Notes under the pieces: generated by a model | Databases searched by the model: none | Told to the model about the DNA's origin: nothing | What the model saw: the letters and a program-made list of their open reading frames with translations, nothing else | Position numbers and translations under genes: made by a program | In this document: positions 7,401 to 8,969 of the stretch, in pieces | Layout of the letters: the number at the start of each line of letters is the position of its first letter | Position numbering within the stretch: the stretch's first letter is position 1 | Assembly (NCBI GenBank): GCA_028712015.1 | Contig: JAQTRB010000049.1 | Span: forward strand, 1 to 8,969 | Direction of reading: 5' to 3' | Length of the DNA stretch: 8,969 bases | Source: Syntrophales bacterium | GTDB taxonomy: Bacteria; Desulfobacterota; Syntrophia; Syntrophales; UBA5619

Positions 7401-8740
7401 GCGCCCATGTGCTCTCCTACATCGCCCCCCGGATGAAGACGCTGTTGGACATCTATCTCGGCATGGACTGGGACCGGAACATCACCGACCCTGAACGTTG
7501 GGCGCGCGTCCAGGATATCCCCGACACCGCGCTTTGGCGGACCCGGTACGAACTGAAACAGAAGTTGATCGACTTTCTGCGGGAAGACCTCACCCGGAAC
7601 TGGGGAAAATTCGATTATTCGAAAACCTGGCAGGAGGAACTCTTCGCAAGATTCAATCCGGCGGGGCTGATCATCGGTTTCGCCCGGCGCTTCGCTCCCT
7701 ACAAGCGGGCGAACATGATCCTCTCCGATCTGGACCGACTGGACCGGATCCTGAATCACCCCACCCGTCCCGTCCACATCGTTTTTGCCGGCAAGGCCCA
7801 TCCGAACGACGAGATGGGAAAAGACCTGCTCAAAAAGGTGATCGATGCCTGCCGGGACGATCGGTTTCGGGGCAAGATCTTCTTTATCGAGGGATACGAC
7901 ATCCGCATCGCCCGCCACCTGGTCCAAGGGGTGGATGTCTGGCTGAACAACCCGCGGCGGCCGCTGGAAGCGAGCGGCACGAGCGGCGAGAAGGTGGTGG
8001 CCAACGGCGTTCTCAACCTCAGCGTCTCCGACGGATGGTGGGTCGAAGGGTACGACGGAACGAACGGCTGGACCATCGGACCCGTCGTCAAGGGACTCGG
8101 CGAAGAGACGGCCAGCAGCGACGAGGAGGATGCCCAGTCCCTGTTCACGCTCCTGGAAAACAATGTGATCCCGCTTTTCTATGATCGGGAGATGTCCGGC
8201 ATCCCCGAGAAATGGATCGCCATGATCAAAAGATCGATGCAAACGCTCATCCCGCGCTTCAATACGGATCGGATGCTCATCGACTATTTCCGCGATCTCT
8301 ATCTCCCCACGTCACGGCGGGAACAGCAGCTCCGCGAGGATTCCTATCGAATGGCCCGGGAGCTGGCCGACTGGAAGCGAAAGATTCCCATGCGCTTCTC
8401 TTCCCTGCGCCTGATCGAGGTGATCATCGAGGGAATCCAAGGGGATACGATCCTCGCAGAACAACCTTTCGACGTCAGCGTCCGGATCGATCCGGGGAAG
8501 CTGGAGCCGGAGGAAATCCTCGCCGAGCTCGTGATTGGACGGAAGGACGCCGGCGGCTTTGTCGAACCGCCGGAGAATGTTCCGCTCGTGCCGGCCGGAC
8601 GCGACGCGGACGGCGTTCTGACCTTTTCCGTCTCCCACACGATCCGGCAGAACGGCGCCTATGCCTACGGCATACGGGTCCTCCCGTTCCATCCGAACCT
8701 GGCGACCAAGCAGGAAACGGGGCTGATCTATTGGGGATAA
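4484..8740 (+). CDS. Bifunctional GT3 glycogen synthase / GT35 alpha-glucan phosphorylase fusion
   Basis: One 1418-residue cytoplasmic polypeptide with two enzymes. Residues about 8-530 are a eukaryote-type (GT3) glycogen synthase, which extends alpha-1,4 chains from a nucleotide sugar: LFEVSWEVCNKVGGIYTV (9-26), FHEW with His157, TTHATMLGR with His182, SGRGEFHNKG with Arg305 and Lys311, and the catalytic E-X7-E pair Glu431/Glu439 in YYEPWGYTPLE. Residues about 533-565 form a linker. A DUF3417-type domain follows (LAHNLWWAW, 584-592), then a short-type GT35 phosphorylase, which releases glucose-1-phosphate using PLP: STEYGLHDCLPIYSGGLGTL around 690, NEGHSAF with His842, TTHTPVEAGNERF with His878, ARRFAPYKR with Arg1069 and Lys1074, and EASGTSGEK with Lys1170 as the PLP lysine. 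The last ~100 residues are a beta-rich C-terminal module. Both active sites look intact. The frame is unbroken across the junction and no internal start with a ribosome site is seen there. The gene overlaps the GH57 gene by 8 bases. Domain calls are firm; which nucleotide sugar is used, and whether both halves work, are inferred. Confidence 0.93.
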   Translation: MTETKEHYLFEVSWEVCNKVGGIYTVIVSKLPETTKAFGERYFVLGPDLKTNPDFEETDEECWNDVREGVAIKEIPCRFGRWKVPGRPKAILVGFGKKYNQEQLLFQIWEDYGVDSVAGGWDYVEPVMFSHAAGEVIETIYNIVVRPRGRRAVAQFHEWMSGAGLLGLKKRVPEIGTVFTTHATMLGRTLASSGMDIYTAMEHISPQREASAHNITAKCSMETATAREADCFTTVSEITATEARSFLGRAPDLITPNGLDIENIPDLAADRTAALKSREKLLAAAARFLGREVSADAKIMMISGRGEFHNKGIDLFLEALGQLNTGKETDRTILAYLFVLSGYTDLIPSLKSDAVPPDPANPPIATHRLQNEAFDPILQTCERLGLRNLPQNRVQVIFIPAYLNGYDGLLNIPYYEAVAGCDLGVFPSYYEPWGYTPLESAAYAVPTLTTDQAGFGLWARKVAGECNGIIMLKRRGQPPAAITENMRGIFTDFLGLNQDELQCMRVNARAAAARANWKDFFLSYREAYARALSASQTRAEKFAGVDLKAERKHTFAGAVSVSPHFRTFTAVANLPPQIERLRELAHNLWWAWYPLARELFSALDPKLWARMGNNPVRMLETVSRKRLQEASENASYLNLYGRILDQFDRYMEDRTPSSLIGPINGLKWPQPVAYFSTEYGLHDCLPIYSGGLGTLSGDHLKTASDLNIPLVGVGLLYKNGFFKQVIDRNGRQIAEYPENDFSSMPLEIVRDDRGNAVQISLDLPGRTLFANIWEVHVGRVSLYLLDTDTSRNTPQDRKITERLYCAEPRTRIEQELLLGMGGIRLLKKLGIRPRVYHINEGHSAFLLFERIGSLMKEEGLSLDEAAEIVRGSTVFTTHTPVEAGNERFSRELIEYYFANFVKWTGISWSQFWELGRKESDDGKSFFMTILALKMSHKSNAVSRLHGQVSRRMWRDVWKGFDESDIPIGHITNGAHVLSYIAPRMKTLLDIYLGMDWDRNITDPERWARVQDIPDTALWRTRYELKQKLIDFLREDLTRNWGKFDYSKTWQEELFARFNPAGLIIGFARRFAPYKRANMILSDLDRLDRILNHPTRPVHIVFAGKAHPNDEMGKDLLKKVIDACRDDRFRGKIFFIEGYDIRIARHLVQGVDVWLNNPRRPLEASGTSGEKVVANGVLNLSVSDGWWVEGYDGTNGWTIGPVVKGLGEETASSDEEDAQSLFTLLENNVIPLFYDREMSGIPEKWIAMIKRSMQTLIPRFNTDRMLIDYFRDLYLPTSRREQQLREDSYRMARELADWKRKIPMRFSSLRLIEVIIEGIQGDTILAEQPFDVSVRIDPGKLEPEEILAELVIGRKDAGGFVEPPENVPLVPAGRDADGVLTFSVSHTIRQNGAYAYGIRVLPFHPNLATKQETGLIYWG

Positions 8741-8846
8741 GCCGATCCATACTCCCCCGTTGCCCGGGTTGTATCGGGAATGATCCGGACGTCGTCGGAG
8801 GTTGTCCCGTTCCCGAGGGGATGGGCGTCCGCCTGGCGGCACGCCG
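8741..8846. other. Convergent intergenic region with inverted repeats, possible bidirectional terminator
   Basis: This 106-base gap separates the convergent ends of the operon and the small - strand gene. TCGGGAA (8774-8780) pairs with TTCCCGA (8810-8816), a 7-bp stem enclosing a weaker inner stem TCCG/CGGA (8784-8787 with 8796-8799). GGCGT-CCG (8824-8831) pairs with CGG-C-ACGCC (8837-8845), 8 bp with one bulged C, directly behind the - strand stop codon. Neither stem is followed by a clear T-run in either direction, so Rho-independent termination is not certain. I see no gene in this stretch. Confidence 0.45.
8824..8845 (-). terminator. GC-rich hairpin directly after the stop of the DUF2905-like gene (weak terminator candidate)
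   Basis: Outer stem GGCGT/ACGCC and inner stem CCG/CGG surround a CCTGG loop, with C8840 bulged. On the - strand it starts one base after the TAG (8847-8849). It lacks a U-tract on either strand, so it may instead protect the 3' end or help Rho-dependent termination. Confidence 0.35.
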
Positions 8847-8969
8847 CTACCGCCGGTGGATAAACCAGAGGATCAGCGTGAGAACGACACTGATCAGGAT
8901 GCTCGGCGCGAGCGGAAAGTAGAAGGAAACGTTTTTCCCCCGCCAGAAGAAATCCCCGGGAAGCCTCCC
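8847..8969 (-). CDS. DUF2905-like small membrane protein, 5' partial
   Basis: Reading the - strand from the right edge gives 40 residues and a TAG stop at 8849-8847. The start lies outside the window. The peptide opens with GRLPGDFFWRGKNVSFYFPL, continues with APSILISVVLTLILWFIHRR and ends there. The GRLPGD motif, a charged stretch with GKN, FYFPL, one hydrophobic helix of about 17-19 residues and a short basic tail match what I know of the DUF2905 family (about 65-75 residues, often two hydrophobic segments, function unknown). So roughly the C-terminal half is here. It would sit in the cytoplasmic membrane. It converges on the glycogen operon, so it belongs to a different transcript and probably has no link to glycogen. 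It is short and cut by the edge, but the motif order argues against chance. Confidence 0.8.
   Translation of the reverse strand, partial: GRLPGDFFWRGKNVSFYFPLAPSILISVVLTLILWFIHRR

Noticed and set aside
5312..8242. A 976-codon open frame on the - strand opposite the fusion gene
   Set aside because: It lies wholly within a gene with strong domain matches. Long antisense frames are common in high-GC coding DNA, and its translation is rich in Gly, Arg, Pro, Asp and Val with no recognisable motif.
1..8969. A defence system, CRISPR array, mobile element or phage island
   Set aside because: I found no direct-repeat array, transposase, integrase, tRNA or nuclease motif. Every large gene is accounted for by glucan metabolism and composition looks even throughout.

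Overview
The window is almost entirely coding and carries most of a compact glycogen (alpha-1,4/1,6-glucan) metabolism operon on the + strand. A small unrelated membrane-protein gene enters from the right on the - strand. High G+C, strong Shine-Dalgarno sites, very short spacers and this gene set (GH133-type debranching enzyme, GT-B glycosyltransferase, GH57 amylase-like enzyme, GT3-GT35 fusion, DUF2905-like protein) suggest a Gram-negative anaerobe of the former Deltaproteobacteria, perhaps Syntrophia or another Desulfobacterota. That placement comes from gene content and style only. No rRNA or other taxonomic marker is present.

Layout: (1) 2-1957, glycogen debranching enzyme, missing only its first few residues at the left edge. 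(2) 1968-3233, GT-B glycosyltransferase with GT4/GT5-like motifs, a candidate glycogen synthase, started by GTG behind a perfect AGGAGG that overlaps the previous stop codon. (3) A 55-base spacer holding a perfect 10-bp hairpin. (4) 3289-4491, GH57 alpha-amylase-like protein with both catalytic carboxylates present. (5) 4484-8740, a 1418-residue protein joining a eukaryote-type (GT3) glycogen synthase to a short-type GT35 alpha-glucan phosphorylase, overlapping the previous gene by 8 bases. (6) 8741-8846, a convergent intergenic stretch with inverted repeats. (7) 8847-8969, the C-terminal 40 residues of a DUF2905-like membrane protein on the - strand.

Taken together, the genes cover chain elongation (the GT3 domain and perhaps the stand-alone GT), phosphorolysis to glucose-1-phosphate (GT35 domain), removal of alpha-1,6 branches (debranching enzyme) and alpha-1,4 cleavage or transfer (GH57). 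No GlgC, GlgB or phosphoglucomutase is visible, but the operon may continue to the left. The most unusual item is the fusion of a glucan-building and a glucan-degrading enzyme in one polypeptide. Both halves keep the motifs expected for activity. I see no CRISPR array, tRNA, rRNA, insertion sequence, phage gene or defence system.
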